Source: Cellulosimicrobium cellulans (GTDB lineage Bacteria; Actinomycetota; Actinomycetes; Actinomycetales; Cellulomonadaceae). From it: a stretch of DNA of 64,000 nt. The DNA is taken from assembly GCF_016921195.1 (NCBI RefSeq), contig NZ_JAFGYF010000003.1, positions 372,001-436,000 on the forward strand, in the 5' to 3' direction. A program made the position numbers and the translations under genes. The notes beneath the pieces are model-generated. The model saw only the letters and a list, made by a program, of their open reading frames with translations. It was not told where the DNA came from and made no database searches. This document shows positions 1-9,752 of the stretch, in pieces (position 1 is the stretch's first letter; the number at the start of each line of letters is the position of its first letter).

Positions 1-727
1 CGACCTGCTCACCTCGCTCCAGCTCTACGCCGACTCGGGTGTGCTCTCCTTCGCGGTGCCCCGCGTCAGCGGCACGGCGCTCCTGCCCGAGGGTGGGCGG
101 GCGGTCGTGCACCCGGCGCTCGACGGGACCGCCCTCGAGGTCGACGGGCTGCGCCCGGGCCCGGGGCTCGCCGCCGACCTCGGCCGCGTGCTCGCGTCGA
201 TCCACGAGCTGCCCCGCACGATCGTGGACGACGCCGGGCTGCCCGGGTACGACACCGAGGAGTACCGCGCCCGGCGGATGGCGGAGCTCGACGAGGCCGC
301 GGCGACCGGCAAGGTGCCGACGGCACTGCTGCGCCGTTGGGAGACGGCGCTCGAGGACGTGTCGCTGTGGCGGTTCCAGCCGGTCGTGGTGCACGGCGAC
401 CTCGGCCCGGAGCAGGTCCTCGTGGCGCGCGGCCGCGTCGTCGCCGTGACGGACTGGGCCAGCGCGCGCGTCGCCGACCCGGCGGACGACCTCGCGTGGT
501 TGCTCGTCTCCGCGCCGCCCGAGGCGATCGACTCGATCATGGAGGCGTACCAGCTGCGCCGGACAGAGCTCACCGACAAGAACCTCGTGGACCGCGCCCT
601 CCTCGTCGGCGAGCTCGCGCTCGCGCGCTGGCTCCTGCACGGCGTCCGGCACGGTCTCGACGACGTCGTCGCGGACGCCCTCGACATGCTGGCCGACCTC
701 GACGAGGCGACGCGGGACGACGACTGA
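1..727 (+). CDS. Aminoglycoside/macrolide phosphotransferase-family protein, 5' end outside window
   Basis: The frame is open from base 2, so the start lies upstream; about 241 C-terminal residues are visible. They carry the kinase catalytic loop HGDLGPEQ (HGDL motif with catalytic Asp) and, about 20 residues later, TDWASARVADPADDLAW, which supplies the metal-binding Asp of the APH/choline-kinase fold. Proteins of this family phosphorylate hydroxyls of small molecules with ATP or GTP. The substrate cannot be read from sequence, and actinobacterial members beside DNA-repair helicases are not proven resistance enzymes. It converges on adnB with a 54-bp gap in which I see no clear terminator. 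Family placement is firm; function is open. Confidence 0.8.
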   Translation, partial: DLLTSLQLYADSGVLSFAVPRVSGTALLPEGGRAVVHPALDGTALEVDGLRPGPGLAADLGRVLASIHELPRTIVDDAGLPGYDTEEYRARRMAELDEAAATGKVPTALLRRWETALEDVSLWRFQPVVVHGDLGPEQVLVARGRVVAVTDWASARVADPADDLAWLLVSAPPEAIDSIMEAYQLRRTELTDKNLVDRALLVGELALARWLLHGVRHGLDDVVADALDMLADLDEATRDDD

Positions 728-781
728 CCGCCCGCTCGAGCGCGGCGCGAGGATGGCTCCCCCCGGGCCCGGCCCACGCGG

Positions 782-3700
782 TCAGCCCGCGAGCAGCGCC
801 TCGATCTCCTCCTCGCCGAGGAGCCGGCGCGGGCGCACGGTCTCGTCGGACGCGACGTAGTAGAACGCCGCGTTGACCTTCTCCAGCGGCAGCCCCGTCC
901 ACCGCGACCACGCGAGCCGGTAGACCGCGAGCTGCACCTCGCGCACGCTGCGCGCGGCGGCGTCCGTCGGCGCCCGTCCCGTCTTCCAGTCGACGACCAC
1001 GACGGCGTCGCGCGCTCCACCGGCGTGCTCCGGCCGCTCCGGGAACACCGCGTCGATGCGCGAGCGCAGCACCGTGTCGCCGACCGGGGTCTCGACGTCG
1101 ACCTCGACCGCGACCGGGGTCCGGCTCGCCCACTCCGACGCGAGGAACGTCCGTTGCAGGGTCTCGAGGTCGGCGTCCGGGTCGAGGTCGTCGTCGTCCG
1201 CGCCGGGAAGGTCCTCGACGTCCAGGAGCGACGACGTCGTGAAGTAGCGCTCGGCCCACAGGTGGAACCGCGTGCCCCGGCGCGCGTGCACCGTGGGCTC
1301 GACCGGGACGGGGCGCCGCAGGTGCAGCGCGTACTCGTCGCGGTCCGCGGCGAGCCGTACGAGGCTCGACGCCGAGACGTGCGCAGGCAGCTCGACCTCC
1401 CGCCCCGAGCGCTCGGCCCGCTCCGCGAGCAGGACCCGCGCGAGCGCGACGAGGTCCCGCCCCTCGTCGTCGACGAGCACGCCCGCGGGCGCGGTGAGCC
1501 CGGCCGGGCCCGTCCCGGCCTGACCCGTCACCGGGTCGGGCGCGCAGCCAGGACCGGGCGCGACCGGCGCCGGTCCGGGCGCACCGAGGTCGGGCCCGGC
1601 GTCAGCGTGCGCCGCGTCGACGGGACGTCGGGCGCGCGCCTCGCGGGCGCGCTCGACGGCTGCCGCGGTGCGGCGCAGGACCGCGCGCGCCGACCCGTCG
1701 GGGGCGTCGTCGGGCACGGGCCACTCGCCGGTGACCTCGACGTCCTCGAGCGGGTTGGTGTCGTCGGGGCCGGGCGGGGCCGACCAGCCGTCCGCACCCA
1801 CGACCCCCGACTCGACGAGCTCCAGGAGGAACGGCGAGAGCACGCGCGGGCGCGAACCCGTCTGCCACCACGACGCCGTGAGGTACAGCTCCCGCCGCGC
1901 CCGGGTGAACGCGACGTACGCGAGCCGGCGCTCCTCCGCGAGCTGGTGCTCGCCGCTCGCCGCCCGGAACTCGTCACGCCGTGCCACGAGCTCCTTGGTG
2001 TCCGAGGCAAGGTCGAAGCGGAACTCCGGCAGGTCCGCGGCGTCGCCGCGCAGCGGGTACGGGAGCTGGCTCACGTCGTTCAGCCACCCGCTGTCCGCGC
2101 GCACGCCCGAGGACGACTGCGCCGTCGTCGGGAACACGCCGTCGACGAGCCCGGGGACGACGACGACGTCCCACTCCAGACCCTTCGCGGCGTGCGCGGT
2201 GATGACCTGGACGGCGTCCGGGTCCGGCTCGCGCACCGGCAGGTCCAACCCGTTCTCGCGGGTCGAGGCGACCCCGAGCCACGCGAGGAACGCGCCGAGC
2301 GTCACGACGTCGGCCGTCTGGGTGAAGGTCGCGGCGACGTCGCGGAACGCGTCGAGGTGCTCGCGCGCCCGGTCGCTCACGGCCTCCGGGTCGACGAGGC
2401 GGCGCGACGCGAGCAGCGCCTCGTTCGTCACGGCCTCGACGTCGAGACCGAGCGCGCGCTCCGCCTCGACCACGAGCTCCGGGAGCGACAGGTAGGTCAG
2501 GCTCCGCAGCGCGCGCAGGGTGCGGGACAGCGCCGAGAGACGCGCGTGCCCCTGGGCCGTGAGCGTGCGGCCGTCGGCCGCGGGCTCGCCCGGAGCGGGC
2601 AGGTCGTCGAGCGCGTCGACGATCGAGCGATGGTCGGCCACGTCGCCCTCGACGACCACGGGATCCGGGCCCTCGCCGTCCTGCGCCGACGCGCGTCGGC
2701 GGGACCCGAGCGTGCCCTCGTGGCGCGCGAGATCGGCGGCACGACTGCCGAGAGCGTGCAGGTCGGCGGCGCCCAGGTTGAGCCGCGGGCCCGTGAGGAG
2801 GCGGACGAGCGCGTCGCCGCGCGAGGGGTCGTGCACCGCCTCGAGGAGCGCGACGACGTCGACGACCTCCGGCGTCGTGAGCAGGCCGCCGAGGCCGACG
2901 ACCTCCACGGGCAGTCCCCGGCGCCGCAGCGCGACCTCGACCGCCGCGAACTGGCTGCGCTTGCGGCACAGGACCGCGGCGGTGACCCGTCCGCCCGGGG
3001 CGCCCGCAGGCCGCCAGCGCGCCGCGACGAGCTCCGCGACGGCGGTGGCCTCCTCCTCCGCGGTGGCCGCGACGTGCGCGGACACCGTGCCGGGCCCGGC
3101 GTCGGGGCGCAGCGCGAGCGGCGGCACCTCGACGCGGTCACCGTCGCTCCGGCCTCCCGCTCCGCGCAGCGGACCGGCGGTGACGTTCGCCGCCCTGAGC
3201 ACGGCGGCGTCGTTGCGCCACGACGTCGACAGGAAGCGCACGGCCGACCGGTCGCCCGTCGCCCGCGGGAACCGCTCGGGGAACCGCGCGAGACCGCCCG
3301 CGCTCGCGCCGCGCCAGCCGTAGATCGACTGGTGCGGGTCCCCGACGGCGGTCACCGGGTGCCCGCCGCCGAACAGGCCCGCGAGGAGCTCGACCTGCGC
3401 GTGGGACGTGTCCTGGTACTCGTCGAGCAGGACGACACGGAACCGCGCCCGCTCGGTCTCCCCCACGACCGGGACCTCGCGCGCGAGGCGGGCAGCGAGC
3501 GCCACCTGGTCGCCGAAGTCCAGCGAGTCGGTGGCGCGCTTGCGCCGCCGGTACTCCGCCACGACGTCGAGCAGCCGGACGCGCTCGGCGACGTCGCCGA
3601 CGAGCTTCTCGACCTCCTTGGTCCGCGCCTTCTGCCGCGGCCCGAGCGGGAGCGCGTCGAGCTGCTCGACGATGCCGGCGAGCCGTTCGCGGGCCTCGTC

Positions 3701-4363
3701 CGGCTCGAGGAGGTGCTCGCCGAGGGCGCCCGAGAGCCCGAGCACGGCCGCGACGACCGTGCTCAGCGCGCGGTCGGTGCCGAGGTCGTCGTCCCACCCC
3801 TCCACGACCTCCGACGCGAGCTGCCACTGCTGCGCCTCGCCGAGGAGCCGCGCGCCGGGCTCGACGCCCACGCGCAGGCCGTGGTCGCCGACGAGCGACG
3901 CGGCGTAGGCGTTGTAGGTCGCGACCGTGGGGCGGTCGAGCAGCGACAGGGCCGACGACGCCCCGCCCCGGGCGCGGGCGAGCTGCGCGAGCCGCACCTG
4001 GACACGCTCCGCGAGCTCGCCGGCCGCCTTGCGCGTGAACGTCAGGCCGAGCACCGCGTCCGCGGGCACGAGCTCGTTCGCGATGAGCCAGACGACGCGC
4101 GCCGCCATCGTCTCCGTCTTGCCCGAGCCGGCACCGGCGACGACGAGCGTGGGCTCGAGCGGCGCCTCGATGACCTCGACCTGCTCCGGGGTCGGGCGTG
4201 GCCTGCCCAGCAGCTCGGCGATGCGGGTCGCGGAGAGCGTCGGCCGGACCGGGTCCGCCGTCGCGCGGCCGGGCTCGGCCGGCTCGAGCGCGACGCCGTC
4301 CGCCGCGACGAGCCGGACCGCCGAGCCGGGCGGCTCCGGGAGCTCGAACAGCTCGCTGCTCAC
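782..4363 (-). CDS. adnB: AdnB-like UvrD/RecB helicase-nuclease subunit
   Basis: 1193 residues. The N-terminal half is a superfamily 1A helicase: Walker A AGAGSGKT at about 76-83, Walker B DEYQDT at 314-319, and GDPHQSIYGWRGA at about 341-353. The C-terminus is a RecB-type nuclease with VDWKT (Asp and Lys about 1125 and 1127) and QLAVY (about 1144-1148). This matches AdnB of the actinobacterial AdnAB complex, which unwinds and resects double-strand breaks for recombination. The GTG start at 4363 is chosen because it overlaps the TGA of adnA (GTGA), implying translational coupling; the longer open frame upstream lies inside adnA. It has complete motor motifs, unlike its partner, so it is probably the driving motor. 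Confidence 0.92.
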   Translation of the reverse strand: MSSELFELPEPPGSAVRLVAADGVALEPAEPGRATADPVRPTLSATRIAELLGRPRPTPEQVEVIEAPLEPTLVVAGAGSGKTETMAARVVWLIANELVPADAVLGLTFTRKAAGELAERVQVRLAQLARARGGASSALSLLDRPTVATYNAYAASLVGDHGLRVGVEPGARLLGEAQQWQLASEVVEGWDDDLGTDRALSTVVAAVLGLSGALGEHLLEPDEARERLAGIVEQLDALPLGPRQKARTKEVEKLVGDVAERVRLLDVVAEYRRRKRATDSLDFGDQVALAARLAREVPVVGETERARFRVVLLDEYQDTSHAQVELLAGLFGGGHPVTAVGDPHQSIYGWRGASAGGLARFPERFPRATGDRSAVRFLSTSWRNDAAVLRAANVTAGPLRGAGGRSDGDRVEVPPLALRPDAGPGTVSAHVAATAEEEATAVAELVAARWRPAGAPGGRVTAAVLCRKRSQFAAVEVALRRRGLPVEVVGLGGLLTTPEVVDVVALLEAVHDPSRGDALVRLLTGPRLNLGAADLHALGSRAADLARHEGTLGSRRRASAQDGEGPDPVVVEGDVADHRSIVDALDDLPAPGEPAADGRTLTAQGHARLSALSRTLRALRSLTYLSLPELVVEAERALGLDVEAVTNEALLASRRLVDPEAVSDRAREHLDAFRDVAATFTQTADVVTLGAFLAWLGVASTRENGLDLPVREPDPDAVQVITAHAAKGLEWDVVVVPGLVDGVFPTTAQSSSGVRADSGWLNDVSQLPYPLRGDAADLPEFRFDLASDTKELVARRDEFRAASGEHQLAEERRLAYVAFTRARRELYLTASWWQTGSRPRVLSPFLLELVESGVVGADGWSAPPGPDDTNPLEDVEVTGEWPVPDDAPDGSARAVLRRTAAAVERAREARARRPVDAAHADAGPDLGAPGPAPVAPGPGCAPDPVTGQAGTGPAGLTAPAGVLVDDEGRDLVALARVLLAERAERSGREVELPAHVSASSLVRLAADRDEYALHLRRPVPVEPTVHARRGTRFHLWAERYFTTSSLLDVEDLPGADDDDLDPDADLETLQRTFLASEWASRTPVAVEVDVETPVGDTVLRSRIDAVFPERPEHAGGARDAVVVVDWKTGRAPTDAAARSVREVQLAVYRLAWSRWTGLPLEKVNAAFYYVASDETVRPRRLLGEEEIEALLAG

Positions 4364-7300
4364 GCGACCACCCTCCTGCCCTCGGGCTGCACCGGGCACG
4401 CGCGGCGCACGGGGCACATCTCGCACAGCCCGTTCTGGCGCGCGGTGAACGTCGCCGCCGACATCGTCCCGGCGGCGTCCTCGACGAGGTCGCGCGCCCA
4501 GCTCGAGCCGTCCGCCCCCGGGTCGAGCGCGGGCTGGGGCACCACCGCGGGTCCGACGTGCGTGCTCCCCACGTAGACGAGCTGCGCGCCCGCGCTCCGC
4601 GTCCCCTCGGGCAGGTCGAGCGCGCCCGCCTCCACCGCGAGCTGGTACGCCCCGAGCTGCGGGTGCTCGGCGCCCTCGGCCCTGGTCGCCGTGCGCCGTC
4701 CCGTCTTGAGGTCGACGACCCGGACCTTGCCGTCCCCTGCCGCCTCGACCCGGTCGATGGTCCCGCGCAGGCGCGCGCGACCGACGGTCACGTCGAACGT
4801 CGGCTCGACGAGGAGCGGCTCGCCCGCCTGCGCGACGTAGGCCGCGAGCTTCTCGATCATGCGCTCCGCGCGTCGCCTCAGCTGACGCGTCGGCCAGCCG
4901 TCCGGCAGCGCGAGCTCGACCCAGCGACGGTCGAGCTCGGCGCGCAGCTCCGCGAGCGTGCCCGACGGGTGGCTCTCGGCGATCGAGTGCACGAGCGTGC
5001 CGAGGCTCTGGTGCGTCGCGTCGGGCGCCGTGCCGCCCGCGGCCTCGAGCGACCACCGCAGCGGGCACGTCGAGACGGTCTCGACCTTCGACGGCGACAC
5101 CGTGACGGTCTCCTCCGGGCCGCGCAGGGCGGCGGCGCTCGACACGCCCGCCACGCCGTACCAGGTCTCGGGCCGCGCCTCCGCGACGCCGAGCTCGCCC
5201 AGGTCGGCCAGGAGCGTGGCCGCGGCGACCGCGCGCGCGTCCGGCGTGCCGTCGTCGGCGAACCCGCCCGCCCGGGCCTCGCGCGCCGCCGCCTCGACGA
5301 GCACGCCGCGCGCGGCTGCCACGAGCCCCCGCAGGTCGAGCGGGGCGCCGACCCGTACGTGACGGCGCGCGTCCGGGTCCGCGCCGGGTGCCGGGGCGGC
5401 GCCCGGCCCACCCGTCGTCGCCGGCCGCGGGGACCCGTCCTCGGGCCCGTCGGTGCCGTCCGGGCCCTCGTCCGGCCCTTCGGGAGCAGCGGGCGGGACG
5501 ACGAGGTCGCAGAACACGGACGGCGCCTCCTCCGCGTCCTGGACCGCCGTCACCACGAGCCGACGGGTCGCGCGCGACGTCGCGACGACGAAGGCCCGCA
5601 GCTCGTCGGCCAGCACCTGGGCGCGCGCCTGGGACCCGACGCCGTGCGCGTCGTGCGCACGGCCCGCGAGGAGCTCGACGAGCGCCTGCGACCCGAGCAA
5701 CGAGTCGCGCAGCCGCAGGTCGGGCCAGACGCCGTCCTGCACGCCCGCGACCACGACGACGTCCCACTCGCGTCCCGCCGCGCCCGCCGGGGTCAGCGCC
5801 GCCACGGCGTCCGCACCGCTCGCGCTCGCCGCGAGCGAGTCGGCAGGAAGGTCCTGCGAGGCCAGGTACTCGACGAACGCCTCGGCCGGCGCGCCGGGCA
5901 TGCGGTCCACGAACGTCTCGGCCGCGCGGAAGAGCGCGAGCACCGCGTCGAGGTCACGGTCCGCGCGCGCCCCGGCCGGTCCGCCGTCGAGCGCCACCGA
6001 CCGCCACCGCTCCGCCAGCCCGGTCGCCGCCCACACCGCCCACAGCACGGTCTGCGCCGTCGCGCCGGGCTCGGCCGCCGCCGCCCGGCCCGCGGCGAGC
6101 GCCCGCGCGACGGCGACCGGCCCGCGGCGCACGGTCGGTGGCAGGGTCGCCGCGCGTGCCGGGTCCAGCAGGAGCTCGACGAGCAGGGCGTCCGACGAGC
6201 GACCGCCCCCGCCCTCGAGCTCCTCCGCCCGCAGCGCGCGCCGCAGCCGACGGAGCGCGACGACGTCCAGCCCACCGACGGGCGACGTCAGCAGTGCCGC
6301 CGCGGTGAACGGGTCGAGCGCGTCCGGGTCGTCCTGCTCCGCGACGCACGCACGGACCGCCGCGAGCAGCGGCGCGACGGCCGGCTCGTCGCGCAGCGGG
6401 ACGTCGGAGCCGAGCAGCGTGACCGGCACCGAGGCGGCGACGAGCTCGCGACGCAGCGCCGCGAGGCGGGTCCCGGTGCGGGCGACGACCGCCATCCGGT
6501 GCCACGGCGTGCCGTGCAGCAGGTGCTCGGCCCGCAGCTCGCGCGCCACGAACGCGGCCTCCTGCGCCACGGCCGAGAGCACGACGACCTGGACGGGCGG
6601 CGCGCCGTCCGGGCGAGCAGCGCCGTCCGCACCCGCCGCCGCGCCGCCCGGCACGTGCCGGGGCGCCGCGCCGCGGTGCACCGCGCCGGCGACGGTGCCC
6701 ACCTGCGCGGCGACGCGACGCGTCACCTCGCGCAGGGGGCCGGGCTGGCGCCACGCCGTGCCGAGCACGGCCACGCGCGCCCCGAGCTCACCGCGGCGGG
6801 CGCCGTCCCGACGGACCGGTGCGGACGCGCGGCCCACGAGGCCCGGGCTCGCGCCACGGAACGTCTGGACGGCGGCGTCCGGGTCGCCGAGCAGCACGAG
6901 CCGCGCGCCGTCGTCGTGCAGCACGTGCAGGAGCCGCGCGGTCGCGACCGTGGCCTCCTGGTAGTCGTCGACGACCACGAGGTCCCAGCGCGGCCGGGCA
7001 GCGTCGGGCACCTCGTCGTCCCACGCGAGCAGGGCCTCGGCCGCCTCGTCGACCACGATCGCCGGGTCGAACCGCGCGCCCGCGTCCGGGGTCCCCGAGC
7101 GCAGCGCCGTGACGTCCAGGTACTCCGCGAAGAGCTGGGCGCCCAGCGTCCACTCGGGGCGCTCGTAGCGCTCCCCCAGGGCGGCGAGGTCGGCAGGCGT
7201 CAGGCCACGCTCGGCCGCGCGCATGAGCAGGTCGCGGAGCTCCTGCCGCAGGCCCCGGAGCCCGAGCGCCTCCTCCGGGAGACCGGGCGGCAGGACCAGC

Positions 7301-7758
7301 GGCGAGCCCAGGTGCGTGAGGCCGCCCTCGAGGTGGCCCTCCAACAGCTCGGAGAGCACGAGGTCCTGCTCGGGGCCGGAGATGAGCGTCGGGACGGGCT
7401 CGCCCAGCGCGGCGGCACGCTCGCGGAGGATCGCGAAGGCCGCCGAGGCCGCGGTGCGCACCATCGGCGCCCCGACGGTGCGGCGGGCGCGGGCCGACAG
7501 CCGGTCGCGGAGCGACGCGGCAGCGCGGCGGGACGAGGCGAGGAGCAGGACGCGCTCCGGGGCGAGGCCGTCGGCGAGCGCCGCGAGCACGACCTCCTGG
7601 GCGACGAGCGTCTTTCCCGTGCCCGGCGCCCCGACCACGAGCGTGGCCCCCGGGCCCGCGGCCGCGACGAGCGCCGCGCGCTGGGAGTCGTCGAGCGTCA
7701 CGTCGGCCTCGTGGTCGCGAGGGCGCGCGACGAGGCGAGGGGCGGTCGTCAGGAGCAC
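4360..7758 (-). CDS. adnA: AdnA-like helicase-nuclease subunit with Fe-S cysteines
   Basis: 1132 residues, first gene of the adnA-adnB operon. Walker A is GAPGTGKT at 43-50. The Walker B region reads VVVDDYQEAT near residue 260, with Asp where UvrD-family motors have the catalytic Glu, so the motor may be weak. The C-terminus is an AddB/RecB-type nuclease with VVDLKTGRR and a four-cysteine arrangement: one Cys in VSTCPLRW, then Cys 1112, 1115 and 1121 in CEMCPVRRAC. In relatives these bind a 4Fe-4S cluster. With AdnB it would process DNA ends before RecA loading. The GTG at 7758 starts the conserved region closely, and no better start lies upstream. From memory, mycobacterial adnA also precedes adnB. 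Confidence 0.9.
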   Translation of the reverse strand: MLLTTAPRLVARPRDHEADVTLDDSQRAALVAAAGPGATLVVGAPGTGKTLVAQEVVLAALADGLAPERVLLLASSRRAAASLRDRLSARARRTVGAPMVRTAASAAFAILRERAAALGEPVPTLISGPEQDLVLSELLEGHLEGGLTHLGSPLVLPPGLPEEALGLRGLRQELRDLLMRAAERGLTPADLAALGERYERPEWTLGAQLFAEYLDVTALRSGTPDAGARFDPAIVVDEAAEALLAWDDEVPDAARPRWDLVVVDDYQEATVATARLLHVLHDDGARLVLLGDPDAAVQTFRGASPGLVGRASAPVRRDGARRGELGARVAVLGTAWRQPGPLREVTRRVAAQVGTVAGAVHRGAAPRHVPGGAAAGADGAARPDGAPPVQVVVLSAVAQEAAFVARELRAEHLLHGTPWHRMAVVARTGTRLAALRRELVAASVPVTLLGSDVPLRDEPAVAPLLAAVRACVAEQDDPDALDPFTAAALLTSPVGGLDVVALRRLRRALRAEELEGGGGRSSDALLVELLLDPARAATLPPTVRRGPVAVARALAAGRAAAAEPGATAQTVLWAVWAATGLAERWRSVALDGGPAGARADRDLDAVLALFRAAETFVDRMPGAPAEAFVEYLASQDLPADSLAASASGADAVAALTPAGAAGREWDVVVVAGVQDGVWPDLRLRDSLLGSQALVELLAGRAHDAHGVGSQARAQVLADELRAFVVATSRATRRLVVTAVQDAEEAPSVFCDLVVPPAAPEGPDEGPDGTDGPEDGSPRPATTGGPGAAPAPGADPDARRHVRVGAPLDLRGLVAAARGVLVEAAAREARAGGFADDGTPDARAVAAATLLADLGELGVAEARPETWYGVAGVSSAAALRGPEETVTVSPSKVETVSTCPLRWSLEAAGGTAPDATHQSLGTLVHSIAESHPSGTLAELRAELDRRWVELALPDGWPTRQLRRRAERMIEKLAAYVAQAGEPLLVEPTFDVTVGRARLRGTIDRVEAAGDGKVRVVDLKTGRRTATRAEGAEHPQLGAYQLAVEAGALDLPEGTRSAGAQLVYVGSTHVGPAVVPQPALDPGADGSSWARDLVEDAAGTMSAATFTARQNGLCEMCPVRRACPVQPEGRRVVA

Positions 7759-7820
7759 GGCCCGATCTCATCACGCGCCACCGACATCCCCGCCGCCACC
7801 GGGCTGCGGGCGCCACCCGG

Positions 7821-8801
7821 CTACGGCACGGGCCACCCGTTGGTGACGCAGCCCTGCGCCGAGATCGACTGCTGCACCATGACCGGGGCCACGGCACCCG
7901 GGGCCGGGCAGTCCTCGTGACCGTGCCCGAGCACGTGGCCGACCTCGTGGTTCACCAGGTACTGGCGGTAGGTCGCGACGTCGTCGCCGAAGTCGGGCGC
8001 GCCGAGCACCCAGCGCTCGAAGTTCAGCACGGCCACCCCGGACACGGAGTTGCCGCACGAGTACTTCCCCTCGGTCGCGAGGGGCGCGCACATCCGGTCC
8101 GTGGTCGCGGGGCTCGCGAGCACCACGCGGATCGACGCGTCGTCCGCGGCGGTGCGGGAGAACGTGACGCCGTCCGGCCCGGACCAGCCCCGCGGGTCGT
8201 TGAGCGTGGCGAGCACGGCCGTCGCGAAGATCTCGCCGTCCACCGGCAGCCCCTGCTCGACCTCGACCCGGACGGACCGGACCGTGCCCGTGCCGGGCGC
8301 GGGCGCCTCGCCCGGGACGACGACCAGGGTCCCCCCGAGGTCGGGCGCGACGACGACCTCGCCCAGGAGCCCGGAGCCCGGCTCCGCGACCGGCGCCTCG
8401 GGCGTGGGCTCGGCGTCGGGGACCGGCTCCGCCGGGGTCTCCGGCGCGCTCGGTGACGGCGACGGAGCGAGCGCCGACGGGGCGTCGGGCCGCGGCGCGA
8501 GGAGGTCGAGCGGGGCGGGCCCGTCCGCGACGTCCCCGGTGCTGCCCGCGCGCTCGACCGCGGAGCGGCTCGCCGGATCCGTCTCCCCCCGGGCCGGTGC
8601 GGGCGGGGCCTCGCGTTCCGCCGTCAGGGGAGCGCCTGCGCCGCCCGGGGCCGGCACCCCCCACACCTCCGCCGTCGCGGCGCCGCCGCCGAACCCGACC
8701 ACGAGGCACGCGGCGACCGCCGCACCGTGCCGGAGCCCCCTCGAGGAACGCTTCTCGCGGGTCGTCGCGGGTCGGTTCGGGGGGGCATGTCTGTCGAGCA
8801 C
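7821..8801 (-). CDS. DUF3152 secreted or membrane-anchored zinc-protease-like protein
   Basis: 326 residues from a GTG at 8801. An N-terminal hydrophobic stretch (roughly residues 23-46, after several Arg/Lys) predicts a signal peptide or membrane anchor. Residues about 50-140 are a Pro/Ala/Glu-rich spacer. The C-terminal DUF3152 domain has HEVGHVLGHGH, a full HEXXHXXGXXH zincin motif with His 285, Glu 286, His 289 and His 295, and several cysteines likely paired outside the cell. The family is widespread in actinobacteria and peptidase-like, but I know of no established substrate. It is divergent from the TetR gene (66-bp gap). The start could move a few codons, since no strong ribosome-binding site is visible. 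Confidence 0.85.
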   Translation of the reverse strand: MLDRHAPPNRPATTREKRSSRGLRHGAAVAACLVVGFGGGAATAEVWGVPAPGGAGAPLTAEREAPPAPARGETDPASRSAVERAGSTGDVADGPAPLDLLAPRPDAPSALAPSPSPSAPETPAEPVPDAEPTPEAPVAEPGSGLLGEVVVAPDLGGTLVVVPGEAPAPGTGTVRSVRVEVEQGLPVDGEIFATAVLATLNDPRGWSGPDGVTFSRTAADDASIRVVLASPATTDRMCAPLATEGKYSCGNSVSGVAVLNFERWVLGAPDFGDDVATYRQYLVNHEVGHVLGHGHEDCPAPGAVAPVMVQQSISAQGCVTNGWPVP

Positions 8802-8855
8802 CCGACCATCGTCCCACTCCTCGTGACACGGGGTCGACACGAGGCGCCGTTTCCG

Positions 8856-8861
8856 TATCCT
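8856..8861 (+). promoter_or_regulatory. Leaderless -10 box for the TetR gene
   Basis: TATCCT lies exactly 12 nt before the ATG at 8868, so transcription would begin at or next to the start codon. No Shine-Dalgarno sequence is visible. Confidence 0.55.
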
Positions 8862-8867
8862 CCCCCC

Positions 8868-9656
8868 ATGACGGGAGCCAGCGGGGGACGCGCGCACGGC
8901 ACGGCCGGGCCGCCCGTCGCCGCGCGCACCCGGATGCCCCGGGACGAGCGTCGGGCCCAGCTCCTGACGATCGCCGAGGAGCTCTTCGCGTCGCACGGCT
9001 ACCACCACATCTCGATGGACGAGATCGCGGACCGCGCCGGTGTCGGCAAGCCCGTGCTGTACCGGCACTTCCCCTCGAAGCTCGACCTCTACCTCGCGCT
9101 CATCGACGACCAGGGCGACCGCCTCGTCCGGGCCGTCCACGTCACGCTCGACCCGTTCCGCGAGCCGGCCCCCGGGGTCTCCGCGAGCGACCTCGACGCC
9201 CTCGCGGTCGACGGGCTCGCCGTCATCGAGGGCATCGTCCGGGCGTACGTCGCCTATGCGCGCACAGCCGGCAGGTCCGCGGCGCTGCTCTTCGAGTCCG
9301 ACGTCATGCGCGACCCCGTCGTGCGGGCCCGCGTGCTGGCCCCCGACGCACGCATCGCGGGGGCGTTCGCCGACGTGCTCGTCCGCATCACCGACCTCGA
9401 CGCCGACGAGGCCCTCGTCGTCTCGCGGACCTGCACGGCCGTCGGTCGGGCCGCGGCGACCGAGGCCGTCCGTCCCGACGGGACCGCGTCGGCCGACGAC
9501 GTGACCCGGCTCGTCCCGCGCCTCGTCTGGCGCGGCGTGCACGGGATGCTGCGCCGTCCGCGGGGCGGCGCCCCCGACGCCGCGGGGGTGCCGACCGCCG
9601 ACGTCGCCCCCGGTCCGGCGCGCGCGGCGCTCGACGGCTCGAGCGCGGGAATCTGA
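8868..9656 (+). CDS. TetR-family transcriptional regulator
   Basis: 262 residues. The N-terminal DNA-binding domain is typical: RRAQLLTIAEELFASHG is helix 1, then DEIADRAGVGKPVLYRHFPSK holds the recognition helix (about residues 25-75). The C-terminal part, about 190 residues, would bind a ligand and dimerise; it does not reveal the ligand. The ATG at 8868 is favoured because TATCCT sits exactly 12 nt upstream, a leaderless arrangement, and the upstream extension of the frame runs into the divergent gene. Position beside DUF3152 and before DUF3107 matches the order I recall for M. tuberculosis Rv3207c-Rv3208-Rv3208A. Its targets probably include the adjacent divergent gene, but I see no clear palindrome in the 66-bp gap. 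Confidence 0.9.
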   Translation: MTGASGGRAHGTAGPPVAARTRMPRDERRAQLLTIAEELFASHGYHHISMDEIADRAGVGKPVLYRHFPSKLDLYLALIDDQGDRLVRAVHVTLDPFREPAPGVSASDLDALAVDGLAVIEGIVRAYVAYARTAGRSAALLFESDVMRDPVVRARVLAPDARIAGAFADVLVRITDLDADEALVVSRTCTAVGRAAATEAVRPDGTASADDVTRLVPRLVWRGVHGMLRRPRGGAPDAAGVPTADVAPGPARAALDGSSAGI

Positions 9657-9657
9657 C

Positions 9658-9663
9658 TACTAT
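9658..9663 (+). promoter_or_regulatory. -10 box upstream of the DUF3107 gene
   Basis: TACTAT lies just after the stop of the TetR gene and would start a transcript near 9670 with a leader of about 80 nt. I see no convincing -35 hexamer, as is common in actinobacteria. Confidence 0.4.
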
Positions 9664-9752
9664 CGAACGCGTTGTCGCCGGTGGGAACGCCGCCCGCGCT
9701 ACCCGAGGCCCGTCGTCGCTGCGCCTGGCGCAGCCGCTGTGAGGAGATCTGA

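Noticed and set aside
1025-4576. 1183-codon plus-strand frame opposite adnB
   Set aside because: Composition is dominated by Arg, Glu, Asp and Val typical of antisense frames in GC-rich genes; adnB has clear motifs.
782-5767. Single 1661-codon frame joining adnB to upstream sequence
   Set aside because: The part above 4363 is an alternate frame of adnA. The GTGA overlap marks the real boundary.
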